Part shown: in pieces, positions 1-8,811 of the stretch
How the letters are laid out: each line of letters starts with the position of its first letter
Position numbering within the stretch: the first letter of the stretch is position 1
Source: Streptomyces sp. SCSIO 75703
Lineage (GTDB): Bacteria > Actinomycetota > Actinomycetes > Streptomycetales > Streptomycetaceae
Assembly (NCBI RefSeq): GCF_036607905.1
Contig: NZ_CP144555.1
Location: forward strand, 4,526,001 to 4,590,000
Direction: 5' to 3'
DNA length: 64,000 nucleotides
The notes under the pieces: generated by a model
Database searches by the model: none
The model's input: only the letters and a program-made list of their open reading frames with translations
What the model was told of the DNA's origin: nothing
Position numbers and translations under genes: made by a program

Positions 1-275
1 TGCTCGACGAGGCCACCGCCGCCCTGGACCTGGCCACCGAGGCGCAGGTCAACCTGGCCACCGACCGTCTCGCCGGCCGCCGGACCACGCTGGTGGTGGC
101 CCACCGGCTCACCACCGCCGCCCGCGCCGACCGGGTCGTGGTCATGGACCGGGGCCGGGTCGCGGAGGACGGCACGCACGACGAACTCCTCGCGCTCGAC
201 GGCCGGTACGCGCGGCTGTGGCGCACGTTCACCGGCGCGGCCGGACCCGAGGAGCCGGTGGGCGCCGTCCGCTGA
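1..275 (+). CDS. ABC transporter ATP-binding protein, C-terminal end (partial)
   Basis: The reading frame is open from base 3 and its start lies outside the window. The first visible residues, LDEATAALD, are the end of Walker B and the D-loop of an ABC ATPase. The switch histidine follows in VVAHRLTTAARADRV, and then the typical tail with the DRGRVAEDGTHDELL pattern seen in exporter-type (MsbA/MDR-like) half transporters that fuse a membrane domain to the ATPase. What is exported cannot be told from this fragment. The last residues are a short unstructured extension. Confidence in the family is high; the substrate is unknown. Confidence 0.9.
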   Translation, partial: LDEATAALDLATEAQVNLATDRLAGRRTTLVVAHRLTTAARADRVVVMDRGRVAEDGTHDELLALDGRYARLWRTFTGAAGPEEPVGAVR

Positions 276-394
276 CCGCCCGCCGGCCTCCCGCACGGAT
301 TCGCGCAACCGTACGACCCGCGCCGGCGTCCGTACCTCCGTACGCCGGGGAGTGCCGTCCGGCGGTGTGCCGTCGTGCGGAGGGGTGGTGCCCG

Positions 395-799
395 GTGGGT
401 GAGGGCGAGGGGGCGCGCGGGCGTCCGGTGCGCGCCGCGGCGGTGCTGCCGGCGGCCGGACTGCTCGTGGCCGGGCTGCTCGTGGCGGGGCTGCCGCATC
501 CGGCGGGGGCCGCCGGGGACTGCCCCGGCCGGCGGGTGCGCACGCTGTCCTTCGCCACCGGCTCGGTCCGGGTCCACCAGCACGGCCGCCACCTGTGCGC
601 GGTCACCGTCCCGTACGGGCGCGGCCCCGCGGGGACCGTCACCGTCGGCGTGCAGGCCCGCGGCGGCCGGCCGGTGGTGGCGACCCGCCACACCGCCCGC
701 CGGGCGGGCCCGGTGACGGTGTACGCCGGGCGGCGCTGGGTGCGGGTGTGGGGCGCCGTGGACCGCGGATCGGCCGCATCCGGCTGGTTCCGCCGCTGA
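395..799 (+). CDS. Small secreted protein with a probable disulfide, function unknown
   Basis: About 134 residues. I chose the GTG start because a GGAGGGG ribosome site lies about nine bases before it; longer in-frame starts exist upstream but lack one. Residues about 12-35 are a hydrophobic signal segment (VLPAAGLLVAGLLVAG) with a likely signal peptidase site after PAGAAG. The mature part is about 95 residues, arginine/valine-rich and beta-strand-like, with only two cysteines (GDCPG near its N-terminus and HLCAV), consistent with one extracellular disulfide. I do not recognise the family. It stands alone between the ABC ATPase and the S37 peptidase, so context gives no role. Confidence 0.6.
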   Translation: MGEGEGARGRPVRAAAVLPAAGLLVAGLLVAGLPHPAGAAGDCPGRRVRTLSFATGSVRVHQHGRHLCAVTVPYGRGPAGTVTVGVQARGGRPVVATRHTARRAGPVTVYAGRRWVRVWGAVDRGSAASGWFRR

Positions 800-914
800 C
801 CCCCCGTCCGGCGGGCGCCGCCGACTTCTTCCGGGCAATTCCCCATGTCCCCTGGTGCGCGGGTGAGTTGCTCGGATACGTTCCGCCGGACGTCCGTTAC
901 CCAGGGGAGAACGC

Positions 915-2345
915 ATGCGCAAGGCGCTCAGATGGCTGCTGGCGCTGGTGGTGCTCATCGGCACCGTCGGCACGGCCGGGACGGCCACCGCCGCCCCGCC
1001 GGAGGCCACCGGCACCGACATCAAGGACCGGCTCCTGTCCATCCCGGGCATGAGCCTGATCGAGGAGAAGCCGTACACCGGCTACCGCTTCTTCGTCCTG
1101 AACTACACCCAGCCGGTCGACCACCGGCACCCGGCCAAGGGCACGTTCCAGCAGCGGATCACCGTGCTGCACAAGGACGTGAGCCGTCCGACGGTCTTCT
1201 ACACCGGCGGCTACGGCGTCTCCACCTCGCCCGGCCGCCGGGAGCCGACGCAGATCGTCGACGGCAACCAGGTCTCCATGGAGTACCGCTTCTTCACCCC
1301 GTCCCGGCCCTCGCCGGCCGACTGGTCGAAGCTGGACATCTGGCAGGCCGCCAGCGACCAGCACCGCATCTTCACCGCCCTCAAGCCGCTCTACACCAAG
1401 AACTGGATCGCCACGGGCGGCTCCAAGGGCGGCATGACCGCCACGTACTACGAGCGGTTCTACCCCCGTGACATGGACGGCGTGGTCGCCTACGTCGCCC
1501 CCAACGACGTGGTGAACAAGGAGGACTCCGCCTACGACCGCTTCTTCGCCCGCGTCGGCACCAAGGAGTGCCGCGACCGGCTGAACGCCGTCCAGCGCGA
1601 GGCGCTGGTGCGCAGGGCCCCGCTGGCGAAGCGCTACGCCGCCGAGGCCGCCGCCAACGGCTACACCTTCACCACCATCGGCAGCCTGGACCGGGCCTAC
1701 GAGGCCGTCGTCCTCGACTACGTGTGGGGCTTCTGGCAGTACGGCACCCTCGCCGAATGCGCCACCATCCCGGCCGACGCCCGCACCGCCACCGACGACG
1801 AGATCTGGACCTCGGTCGACACGATCTCCGGCTTCTCCTTCTACACCGACCAGGGCCTGGAGCCGTACACGCCGTACTACTACCAGGCGGGCACCCAGCT
1901 CGGCGCCCCCACGATCCAGTTCCCGCACATCGAGAGGAAGTACGTGCGCTACGGCTACCAGCCGCCGCGCAACTTCGTGCCCCGCTCGATCCCGATGACC
2001 TTCCAGCCCTGGGCCATGCGGGACGTGGACACCTGGGTCCGGCACAACGCCCGCCAGATGCTCTTCGTCTACGGCGAGAACGACCCGTGGGGCGCCGAAC
2101 CCTTCCGCCTCGGCGCCGGGGCGCGCGACTCCTACGTCTTCACCGCCCCCGGCATGAACCACGGCGCCAACGTCGCCGGGCTGGTGCCGGCGCAGAAGGC
2201 CCTCGCCACCGCGCGCATCCTCGACTGGGCGGGCGTCGCCCCCGCCGCCGTCCAGGAGAACCCGGCCGCGGCCAAGCCGCTCGCCGCGTTCGACGCCACG
2301 CTCGACCGGCGGGACGTGGAGCGCGAGCCGATGCTGCGGCCGTGA
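915..2345 (+). CDS. Secreted S37-family prolyl tri/tetrapeptidyl aminopeptidase
   Basis: 476 residues with an N-terminal signal peptide (RWLLALVVLIGTVGTAGTATAA). The nucleophile motif GGSKGGMTATYYERFYP puts the catalytic serine at about residue 170. The acid is Asp390 in YGENDPWG and the histidine is His416 in GMNHGA, completing an alpha/beta-hydrolase triad. This form of the motif is typical of the Streptomyces secreted aminopeptidase family S37, which removes tri- or tetrapeptides from extracellular proteins. The length fits the family. The start is an ATG preceded by AGGGGAGAA. A GC hairpin follows the stop, and the next gene runs convergently. The exact peptide specificity cannot be read from the sequence. 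Confidence 0.9.
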   Translation: MRKALRWLLALVVLIGTVGTAGTATAAPPEATGTDIKDRLLSIPGMSLIEEKPYTGYRFFVLNYTQPVDHRHPAKGTFQQRITVLHKDVSRPTVFYTGGYGVSTSPGRREPTQIVDGNQVSMEYRFFTPSRPSPADWSKLDIWQAASDQHRIFTALKPLYTKNWIATGGSKGGMTATYYERFYPRDMDGVVAYVAPNDVVNKEDSAYDRFFARVGTKECRDRLNAVQREALVRRAPLAKRYAAEAAANGYTFTTIGSLDRAYEAVVLDYVWGFWQYGTLAECATIPADARTATDDEIWTSVDTISGFSFYTDQGLEPYTPYYYQAGTQLGAPTIQFPHIERKYVRYGYQPPRNFVPRSIPMTFQPWAMRDVDTWVRHNARQMLFVYGENDPWGAEPFRLGAGARDSYVFTAPGMNHGANVAGLVPAQKALATARILDWAGVAPAAVQENPAAAKPLAAFDATLDRRDVEREPMLRP

Positions 2346-2351
2346 CCCCCG

Positions 2352-2378
2352 GGCGCCCCGGCCCCCTCGCGGGGCGCG
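2352..2378 (+). terminator. Probable terminator after the S37 peptidase
   Basis: GCGCCCCG (2353-2360) pairs with CGGGGCGC (2370-2377) in the short gap between two convergent genes. There is no T-run, which is usual for Streptomyces terminators. Confidence 0.45.
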
Positions 2379-2412
2379 GGGCGCCTGCCGCGCCCGGCCG
2401 CCGGTGACCGCC

Positions 2413-3003
2413 TCACAGCGGCCGGGCGCACCCCACCGGGCGGTCGCCGCCCAGGTGGACGAAGAGCGCGGTCCCCGCCGGGCAGTCGTCGCGCGCGGCG
2501 ACCGCGTCGCTCACCCGGTAGCGCGGCGCGTGCTCGGCGCCGCCGTCGCAGGCGGTCTCGCGGGCCGTGCCCGCGGCGGCCTCGTACACGCAGTCCCCGA
2601 CGATGGTGCGCGGACCGCCCCCGCGGCCCGGGTCGCCCGGGTGCGGCGGCTGGAGCGACCGCATGCACGCGTAGCCCCGCGCCGGCCCGTCCTCGCTCAC
2701 GTGCAGCACGAAATCGGTGGTGGCCGGGCACAGGGGGCCGTCCCCGGCCGCCGTGTCGTACCGGGCCACCACCCGCGCCGCCGCCCGCTCGCCGGCGCAC
2801 GACACCTCGCGCACGCCGACCGTCCCGAAGGAACCGCACTCGCCGACCGCGAGGAACACCGCCCCGAACCCGGACGGGGCGACGGACGCCCCGGCCGGCG
2901 CCGGCCGCCCGGCCCCGCCCGCCGGGGACTGGCACCCCGTCAGCAGGGCGCCGCCCAGCGCCGCCAGCGCGCCCAGCGCCGCCACCGACCCTCGTCCACG
3001 CAT
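2413..3003 (-). CDS. Putative lipoprotein, function unknown
   Basis: 196 residues. The N-terminus has a lipoprotein signal with lipobox LLTGC, so Cys24 would be lipidated and the protein anchored outside the membrane. The mature domain contains seven or eight further cysteines spread along its length (ECGSFG, SCAGE, LCPAT, ACMRS, DCVYE, ACDGG, DCPAG, GCARP). This suggests a compact disulfide-stabilised extracellular fold; LFVHLGGDRPVGCA near the end resembles LppU/SCO3897-like actinobacterial proteins, but I do not name a family. The start is the ATG directly before RGRGSVAAL. It runs in the same direction as the GH3 gene upstream and may be co-transcribed with it. Confidence 0.65.
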   Translation of the reverse strand: MRGRGSVAALGALAALGGALLTGCQSPAGGAGRPAPAGASVAPSGFGAVFLAVGECGSFGTVGVREVSCAGERAAARVVARYDTAAGDGPLCPATTDFVLHVSEDGPARGYACMRSLQPPHPGDPGRGGGPRTIVGDCVYEAAAGTARETACDGGAEHAPRYRVSDAVAARDDCPAGTALFVHLGGDRPVGCARPL

Positions 3004-3116
3004 CGCCGCCCCCGGTTCCCCGACCAGCGTGACCCGCGGCCGAGGGCGCGCGCCAGTGGCGCGGGAGGCTTCGCGCGGGGCGGTGGAGGCGCCCGGGGCG
3101 CACGGCGCCGGCCGCG

Positions 3117-4952
3117 CTACGCCCGGTAGCGCAGCCCGTGCCCGACGGGGAGGAGCACCGCCGTCGGGTCGTCCGCCCGCGCCACCGGCACCGGCAGCCG
3201 CCCGCGCGGCCCGGTCCGTCCGGCGAGGACCCGGGCCGCGGCCCGCACCTCGACGTCCGTCCAGGAGTAGGTGGCGAGGACCGCGGGGACGCCGTCGAGG
3301 TGGGCCGCGTCGTACGGATCGCGGACGGCGACGGCGACCACCGGGGTGCCCGTGGCCAGGAGCCGCCGGACCAGGGTCTGCTGGGCGCTGCCGGCGGTGA
3401 CGTTGTAGGTGAGGACCACCACCGCGTCGGCCTCCCCGGCCGCCGCCACCGCCCGCTCGGTCAGCGCGGCGGAGGGGGCGGTGCCGGTGGACAGGGCGGT
3501 GGCGGTGAAGCCCAGCTCCGTCAGCGCCCGCGCGAGGACCGCGGTGGGCGGGCCCGTGGTGCCGGAGGGCGAGGCGGGGTCGGCGCCGGCGACCAGCAGC
3601 CGCGGGGTACGCCGCCGGGAGAGCGGCAGCAGCCCGTCCTCGTTGACGAGCAGGGTGGTGGTCCGCTCGGCGATCCGGTCGGCCGCGGCCAGGTGCCCCC
3701 GGGTGCCGACGGTGCGGTCGACGTCCTTCCGGGTGGTGTACGCGTCCTCGAACAGACCCAGCCTCGCCTTCAGCCGCAGCACCCGCAGGACCGATTCGTC
3801 GAGCCGGGACTCCGTCAGCTCGCCGCCCCGCACGGCCGCCAGCACCGCGTTCCAGGCGAGGTCCAGGTCGGGCGGGTTGAGGAGCTGGTCGACCCCGGCC
3901 TTCAGCGCCAGCACCGGCACCCGCTCGTCGCCGTACTTGGTGCGCACGCCCTCCATGGCGAGCGAGTCGGTGACCACGACCCCGTCGTAGCCCAGCTCCT
4001 CGCGCAGGATGCCGGTGACGATGGGGCGGGAGAGGGTCGCCGGGTCGCCGGAGGCGTCCAGCGCCGGGACCATCAGGTGGGCGGTCATCAGGGAGTCGAT
4101 GCCCGCCTCGATCGCCGCGCGGAACGGCGGCGCGTCCAGCGCCTCCCACTCGGCGCGGCTGTGCGTGATGACGGGCAGGCCGGTGTGGCTGTCGGTGGCC
4201 GTGTCGCCGTGCCCGGGGAAGTGCTTGGCGCAGGCGGCGACCCCGGACCGCTGGTAGCCCGTCACCTCGGCGGCCACCAGCTCCGCCACCGGACCGGGCT
4301 CGGAGCCGAAGGACCGTACGCCGATCACCGGGTTGGCCGGGTTCACGTTCACGTCGGCGACCGGGGCGTAGTCCTGCCGGATGCCCAGCGCGCGCAGTTC
4401 GGCCCCGGCGATCCGGCCCGCCTCGCGCGCGTCGGAACGGGAGCCGCCGGCGCCGACGGCCATCGCGCCCGGCAGCAGGGTGGCCGGGGCGCCGACCCGG
4501 GCCACGATGCCGTGCTCCTGGTCGGTGGAGACGAGCACCGGCAGCCCGCGCGGCAGGGAGAGGGAGGCCCGCTGGATGCCGTTGGACAGCTCGGCGATCT
4601 GGTGCGGGTCACGGGTGTTGTGCGCCCAGGTGAAGTAGATGATGCCGCCGACCCGGTAGCGGGCGAGCAGTTCGGCGGCGGAACGGACGCCGATCTCCCG
4701 CAGGTTGGCCTCGACGTCGGCCTGGTCGGGGTCGGTGGCGGAGTGGCCGTAGACCCGCATGACGAAGAGCTGGCCGACCTTCTCCTCCGGCGTCATGCGG
4801 GCGACGAGGGCGCGCAGCCGGCGGTCGTCGGGTGCCCGGCCCTCGGCCCGCGCGGTGCCACCGGCGGCGAGGGCCGCGCCGGCGCCCGCGGTGGCGGCGA
4901 GGAGGGTGCGGCGGGACGGCTGTGCGGTGCGTGACGTGCTGCTTCGAGGCAC
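3117..4952 (-). CDS. Exported GH3 beta-N-acetylglucosaminidase (NagZ-like)
   Basis: 611 residues. The N-terminus has a twin-arginine type leader (PSRRTLLAATAGAGAAL), so export of a folded enzyme is likely. The GH3 N-terminal barrel carries the NagZ signature KHFPGHGDTATDSH (about residues 243-256), in which the Asp254/His256 pair serves as acid/base in NagZ-type enzymes. The nucleophile is Asp329 in VVTDSLAMEGV. A C-terminal GH3 alpha/beta sandwich follows (about 425-611). The family hydrolyses terminal beta-N-acetylglucosamine from chitin oligomers or peptidoglycan fragments; the extracellular location favours chitin or cell-wall scavenging. A pair of short palindromes lies 50-90 bases upstream and may be its operator. 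Confidence 0.88.
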   Translation of the reverse strand: MPRSSTSRTAQPSRRTLLAATAGAGAALAAGGTARAEGRAPDDRRLRALVARMTPEEKVGQLFVMRVYGHSATDPDQADVEANLREIGVRSAAELLARYRVGGIIYFTWAHNTRDPHQIAELSNGIQRASLSLPRGLPVLVSTDQEHGIVARVGAPATLLPGAMAVGAGGSRSDAREAGRIAGAELRALGIRQDYAPVADVNVNPANPVIGVRSFGSEPGPVAELVAAEVTGYQRSGVAACAKHFPGHGDTATDSHTGLPVITHSRAEWEALDAPPFRAAIEAGIDSLMTAHLMVPALDASGDPATLSRPIVTGILREELGYDGVVVTDSLAMEGVRTKYGDERVPVLALKAGVDQLLNPPDLDLAWNAVLAAVRGGELTESRLDESVLRVLRLKARLGLFEDAYTTRKDVDRTVGTRGHLAAADRIAERTTTLLVNEDGLLPLSRRRTPRLLVAGADPASPSGTTGPPTAVLARALTELGFTATALSTGTAPSAALTERAVAAAGEADAVVVLTYNVTAGSAQQTLVRRLLATGTPVVAVAVRDPYDAAHLDGVPAVLATYSWTDVEVRAAARVLAGRTGPRGRLPVPVARADDPTAVLLPVGHGLRYRA

Positions 4953-5001
4953 GTGCGCTCCTTCCGGAGTGATCCGCTGGAGTCCCCGGGGACGGGGTGA
5001 A

Positions 5002-5040
5002 GGAAACTTCCGAGAAAACAGCAGTATCCGGGAAGTTTCT
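5002..5040 (-). promoter_or_regulatory. Inverted pair of GGAA/TTCC palindromes upstream of the GH3 gene
   Basis: GGAAACTTCC (5002-5011) and GGAAGTTTCT (5031-5040) face each other as an inverted repeat, 29 bases start to start. Each is itself nearly palindromic (GGAA, two bases, TTCC). They lie 50-88 bases before the GH3 start, in the right place for operators. They resemble the GAAACTTTC-type boxes described in front of Streptomyces polysaccharide hydrolase genes; that link is inference. Confidence 0.5.
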
Positions 5041-5411
5041 GCCAGTCAAGGGAACGCACACGCCGACGGGCGGGTCCACGAGCGGCCCGGGACCCGGGCG
5101 TTGCTCCCGCAGGCCGGTGTACGGGAGGGCCGCCGCCGGCGCGGGGAGGGGCGCGCGTCGACGGCGGCGGGCCCGCCGGGCGCGGGCGGTGGAGAGGGAG
5201 GCCGCGACCGGCGGCCGGCACCGCGCCGCTCACTCCTCCGGCGGCCCGTGCCTGTGACGGGCCCGCGCCCCGAAGGGTTCCCGCGCCGGGCGCGGCCCGC
5301 CGCCCTCGAGGCCGGCGGGGCGGACGCGCCGAGGCGGCCGGCCCGCGGTCCCGCGGCGCCCGCACGGCCCGCGCGGGCGCCGGACGAGGTCCGGCCCCCG
5401 AGGGCCCGCCC
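5041..5411. other. Gap without a convincing gene
   Basis: About 370 bases of extreme GC content between the GH3 promoter and the end of the sugar operon. Open frames exist on both strands but lack ribosome sites and recognisable protein features. I see no gene in it. Confidence 0.5.
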
Positions 5412-5441
5412 GGTGCCCGAGCCGCACCGGTCCCGGGCACC
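5412..5441 (-). terminator. Terminator of the rbs-type operon
   Basis: CGGGCACC (5434-5441) pairs with GGTGCCCG (5412-5419) directly behind the rbsD stop codon on the minus strand. Confidence 0.6.
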
Positions 5442-5442
5442 C

Positions 5443-5832
5443 TCAGAAGAACACCCCGCACCGCAGCAGCACGTTCGCGTACGGCCGGGCCTCGCCGGTG
5501 CGCACCACCAGCCGCGCCCCCGCCGACAGCTCCTTCAGCCGCGCGTGCGGGACCAGGCCGAGGGCGGGGAGGCGGGCGTCGAGCAGGGCGGCGACCTCCG
5601 GGTTGGCCTCCCGGGCCTCGGCCGCCGCGGTCCCGCCCTCCACCACCAGCTCCGCCAGCAGCCCGTCGAGCACCTCGGCGAAGGACGGCACCCCCGGGCG
5701 GAAGGCCAGGTCGACCAGGTACGGGCCGTCCGGCACCGGCATCCCGGCGTCGCACACCAGCACCCGGTCCCCGTGGCCCAGCGCGGCCAGCGCGCCGCTC
5801 AGCCGGCGGTTGAGCACCCCGCCGCGCTTCAC
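5443..5832 (-). CDS. rbsD: D-ribose pyranase
   Basis: 129 residues, the usual RbsD/FucU length. The N-terminus MKRGGVLNRRLSGALAALGH carries the family pattern with the conserved His of LGHGD, and the C-terminus ends in the typical VLLRCGVFF with ARPYANV before it. The enzyme interconverts beta-pyranose and beta-furanose ribose so that ribokinase can use it. The GTG start overlaps the rbsK stop by four bases (GTGA), so translation is coupled. It is the last gene of the uptake operon and is followed at once by a hairpin. Confidence 0.88.
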   Translation of the reverse strand: MKRGGVLNRRLSGALAALGHGDRVLVCDAGMPVPDGPYLVDLAFRPGVPSFAEVLDGLLAELVVEGGTAAAEAREANPEVAALLDARLPALGLVPHARLKELSAGARLVVRTGEARPYANVLLRCGVFF

Positions 5833-6731
5833 AGCGCGTCGACCTCGGCCGCCGTCGGGTACGACACCTGCGCGCCGGGCCGGGTGACGGCCGCCGCGCC
5901 GACCCGGGCCGCGTAGGCCGCCGCCTCGGCGAGGGAGGCGCCCGTGCCCAGCCGCCAGCCGAGCGCCGCGGTGAAGGCGTCCCCGGCCCCGGTCGTGTCG
6001 ACCGCCTCCACCCGCACCGACGGCACCCGGGCCTCGCCCTCGGCCGAGGCCACCAGGGCCCCTTCGGCGCCGAGCGTGACGACGACGGAGCGCGGCCCGG
6101 TCGCCAGCAGCGCCCGCGCCCAGTCCTCGGGCCGCTCGCCGGCCTCCCGGTCGCCCAGGATGACCCTGGCCTCGTGCTCGTTGACGATCAGCGGGTCGCA
6201 GACGGCCAGCACCTCCGGCGGAAGCGGCTGCGGCGGGGACGGGTTGAGGACGAGGCGGCTGCCGGGCCCGAGGCACCGGGCCACCTCGACGACGGTCTCC
6301 AGCGGGATCTCCAACTGGGTCGAGACCACCCGCGCGCCGTGCACGAGGTGCCGGGCCGCGCGCACGTCCCCGGGGGTCAGCCGGCCGTTGGCGCCCGGCG
6401 AGACGACGATGCTGTTGTCGCCGGACGGGTCGACGGTGATCAGGGCCACGCCGGTCGGCGCCCCGCCGACCAGCACCCCGGAGGTGTCCACCCCGGCCGC
6501 CCGCTGCGAGTCCAGCAGCAGCCGGCCGTGGTCGTCGTCGCCGACCCGGGCCAGCAGCGCCGTACGGGCGCCGAGGCGGGCGGCGGCCACCGCCTGGTTG
6601 GCGCCCTTGCCGCCCGGGTGGACGACGAGGTCGGTGCCGAGCACCGTCTCGCCGGCGCCCGGCCGCCGCCGGACGCCGATCACCAGGTCGGCGTTGGCCG
6701 AGCCGACGACCAGCAGGTCGTAGTCGTGCAT
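5829..6731 (-). CDS. rbsK: Ribokinase (PfkB family)
   Basis: About 300 residues. I chose the ATG of MHDYDLLVVG because GGGAGAGA lies six bases before it; the ATG fifteen bases upstream lies within that ribosome site region and is less likely. PfkB features are present: the N-terminal GSANADLVIGVRR region with HPGGKGANQAVAAARLG, and the C-terminal DTTGAGDAF with catalytic Asp251. It phosphorylates ribose (or a related sugar) at C5 with ATP in the cytoplasm. Neighbours (transporter, pyranase, LacI regulator) support ribose-type use, though the sugar is inferred. Confidence 0.88.
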   Translation of the reverse strand: MHDYDLLVVGSANADLVIGVRRRPGAGETVLGTDLVVHPGGKGANQAVAAARLGARTALLARVGDDDHGRLLLDSQRAAGVDTSGVLVGGAPTGVALITVDPSGDNSIVVSPGANGRLTPGDVRAARHLVHGARVVSTQLEIPLETVVEVARCLGPGSRLVLNPSPPQPLPPEVLAVCDPLIVNEHEARVILGDREAGERPEDWARALLATGPRSVVVTLGAEGALVASAEGEARVPSVRVEAVDTTGAGDAFTAALGWRLGTGASLAEAAAYAARVGAAAVTRPGAQVSYPTAAEVDAL

Positions 6732-6794
6732 CGTTCTCTCCCGCATCTCCGCCCGTACCCGCGTACCGGCCGTGCTTTCCTGATGTCCCGGACC

Positions 6795-6832
6795 GGTACG
6801 GGCCGCTCCGCCGTCGCGTACCGGCCCGTACC
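6795..6832 (-). other. Hairpin between the transporter fusion gene and rbsK
   Basis: GGTACGGGCC (6795-6804) and GGCCCGTACC (6823-6832) are perfect inverted repeats in the only sizeable gap (about 127 bases) inside the operon. They could act as a partial terminator or an mRNA-stabilising stem that sets the ratio of transporter to kinase. Role inferred. Confidence 0.45.
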
Positions 6833-6858
6833 GTCCTGTCGTCGTCCGCCGCGCCCGG

Positions 6859-8811
6859 TCAGCCGTCGAAACCGGCCACGTTCTCGCGGGTGACCACCTT
6901 CACCGGCACCTTCACCGTCGCCTCGGTGTCCCTGCCCTCGGCGGCGCGCAGCGCGTTGCGCACGGCGATCCTGCCGAGTTCCTTCGGCTGCTGGGCGACC
7001 GACGCGAACAGGGTCCCCGACTCGACCGCCTTCAGCCCGTCCGGCGTGCCGTCGAAGCCGACGACCTGCACCGACGTCCCGGCCTTCGCGCCGAGCGCCT
7101 TGATCGCGCCGAGCGCCATCTCGTCGTTCTCCGCGAAGACGCCCCGCACGTCGGGGTGGGCCTGCAACAGGTTCGTCATCACGTCCAGGCCCTTGGTGCG
7201 GTCGAAGTCCGCGGGCTGCTTGGCGACGACCCGGATGCCCGGGTAGTCCTTCAGCCCCTGGGCGAAGCCCGCCCCGCGCTCCCGGCTCGCCGAGGTGCCC
7301 GGCTGGCCCTGCAGGATGACGATCGTGCCCTTGCCGCCGAGCTTCTCGGCGAGGGCCCTTGCGCCGAGCGCGCCGCCCTCGACGTTGTCGGAGGCGACCA
7401 GGGCGGCCGTGTCGGCCTTGTCCACGCCGCGGTCGACGGCGATGACCGGGATGCCCGCCTTGTTGGCGCCGCGCACGGCCGGGCCGGCCGCGTCGGAGTC
7501 GACCGGGTTCACGATGATCGAGGAGAGGCTGCCGCTGGTGAAGTTCTGCACCTGGTTGGCCTGTTGCGAGGCGTCGTTCTGCGCGTCCGTGACCGTCAGG
7601 TCCACGCCCAGCTTCTTCGCCTCCTCCTGCGCCCCCGCCCGGATCTGGACGAAGAACGGGTTGTTGAGCGTCGACAGGGACAGGCCCACGCGCTGCGAGG
7701 AGGCCGCGGGCGAACCGCCGTGCAGCAGCGAGGTCGCGCCGACCACCGCCACGGCGACGACCGCCGCGATCAGATAGGTGACCGCCTGCCTGCCCCTGCC
7801 GCCCCCGCCGGAGGCCCCGGCCGCGGGGACGGTCGCCCCCGCCTTGCGCCGCAGCGTGTCCAGCAGCACCGCCAGCGCGATCACCACGCCGATGACGACC
7901 TGCTGCCAGAAGGCGGAGACCGAGAGCAGGTTGAGGCCGTTGCGCAGCACCGCGAGGATCAGCGCGCCGACCAGCGTGCCCGACGCCTTGCCGGTGCCGC
8001 CGGCCAGGGAGGCGCCGCCGATGACGACGGCGGCGATGGCGTCCAGCTCGTAGCCCTGCGCGGCCTGCGGCTGCGCGGAGGAGAGCCGGGCCGCGAGCAC
8101 GATGCCCGCGGCGGCGGCGAACAGCCCGGAGAAGGCGTAGACGGCGAGCTTCTGCCGGTTGACCCGCAGGCCGGACAGGCGCGCGGCCTCCTCGTTGCCG
8201 CCGATCGCGTACATCGAGCGGCCGATGTAGGTGCGGCCGAGCACGAAGGCGGTGAGCAGGCCCATGACGACCATCACCAGCACGGGCACCGGGAGCCAGC
8301 CGCCGAGCGTGTCGCCCAGGTGGGAGACCGAGTCGGGGAAGGCGATCGGCGACCCCTGCGAGATCACCAGGGACAGGCCGCGGCCCACCGACAGCATGGC
8401 GAGCGTCGCGATGAACGGCGGCAGCTTCCCGTACGAGATCAGGAAACCGTTGACCAGGCCGCACCCGACGCCCGTCAGGACGGCCAGCACCACCGCGAGC
8501 GCGACCGGCACCCCGGCCTCGGTGGCGCTCCAGGCCAGGACGGTCGCCGACAGCGCGGCGACCGAGCCGACCGACAGGTCGATGCCGGCCGAGACGATGA
8601 CGAAGGTGACGCCGAAGGCGAGGATCGCGGTCACGGCCGCCTGCACGCCGACGTTGAGCAGGTTGTCGGCGGTCAGGAAGTCCCCGGACAGCGCCGACAT
8701 GGCGACGACCAGGACGATCAGCGCGGTCAGCGCGCCGTTGTCGAGCAGCAGGCGGCGCAGGCCCGAGGCGCCCCGCGCGCCCGGCTTGCCCGTGAGCGTG
8801 TCAGTGGCCAC
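6859..8811 (-). CDS. Fused sugar ABC permease and substrate-binding protein (RbsC-RbsB fusion)
   Basis: 650 residues, twice the length of either normal subunit. Residues about 1-330 are an RbsC-type permease: many hydrophobic helices, with VSAGIDLSVGSVAALSA and the EAA-like GGNEEAARLSGLRVN region. After a Gly-rich linker (ASGGGGRGRQ), a single hydrophobic segment (about 341-360) leads into a complete type 1 periplasmic binding domain (RVGLSLSTLNNPFFVQIRAG through DGTPDGLKAVESG). The former signal peptide thus seems to serve as a membrane anchor, tethering the sugar receptor to its own channel. GTG start; it overlaps the rbsA stop by 11 bases. Confidence 0.88.
   Translation of the reverse strand: MATDTLTGKPGARGASGLRRLLLDNGALTALIVLVVAMSALSGDFLTADNLLNVGVQAAVTAILAFGVTFVIVSAGIDLSVGSVAALSATVLAWSATEAGVPVALAVVLAVLTGVGCGLVNGFLISYGKLPPFIATLAMLSVGRGLSLVISQGSPIAFPDSVSHLGDTLGGWLPVPVLVMVVMGLLTAFVLGRTYIGRSMYAIGGNEEAARLSGLRVNRQKLAVYAFSGLFAAAAGIVLAARLSSAQPQAAQGYELDAIAAVVIGGASLAGGTGKASGTLVGALILAVLRNGLNLLSVSAFWQQVVIGVVIALAVLLDTLRRKAGATVPAAGASGGGGRGRQAVTYLIAAVVAVAVVGATSLLHGGSPAASSQRVGLSLSTLNNPFFVQIRAGAQEEAKKLGVDLTVTDAQNDASQQANQVQNFTSGSLSSIIVNPVDSDAAGPAVRGANKAGIPVIAVDRGVDKADTAALVASDNVEGGALGARALAEKLGGKGTIVILQGQPGTSASRERGAGFAQGLKDYPGIRVVAKQPADFDRTKGLDVMTNLLQAHPDVRGVFAENDEMALGAIKALGAKAGTSVQVVGFDGTPDGLKAVESGTLFASVAQQPKELGRIAVRNALRAAEGRDTEATVKVPVKVVTRENVAGFDG

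Noticed and set aside
2413..4149. Long extension of the lipoprotein gene into the GH3 gene
   Set aside because: The lipoprotein signal begins at 3003 and the rest overlaps the GH3 coding region in another frame.
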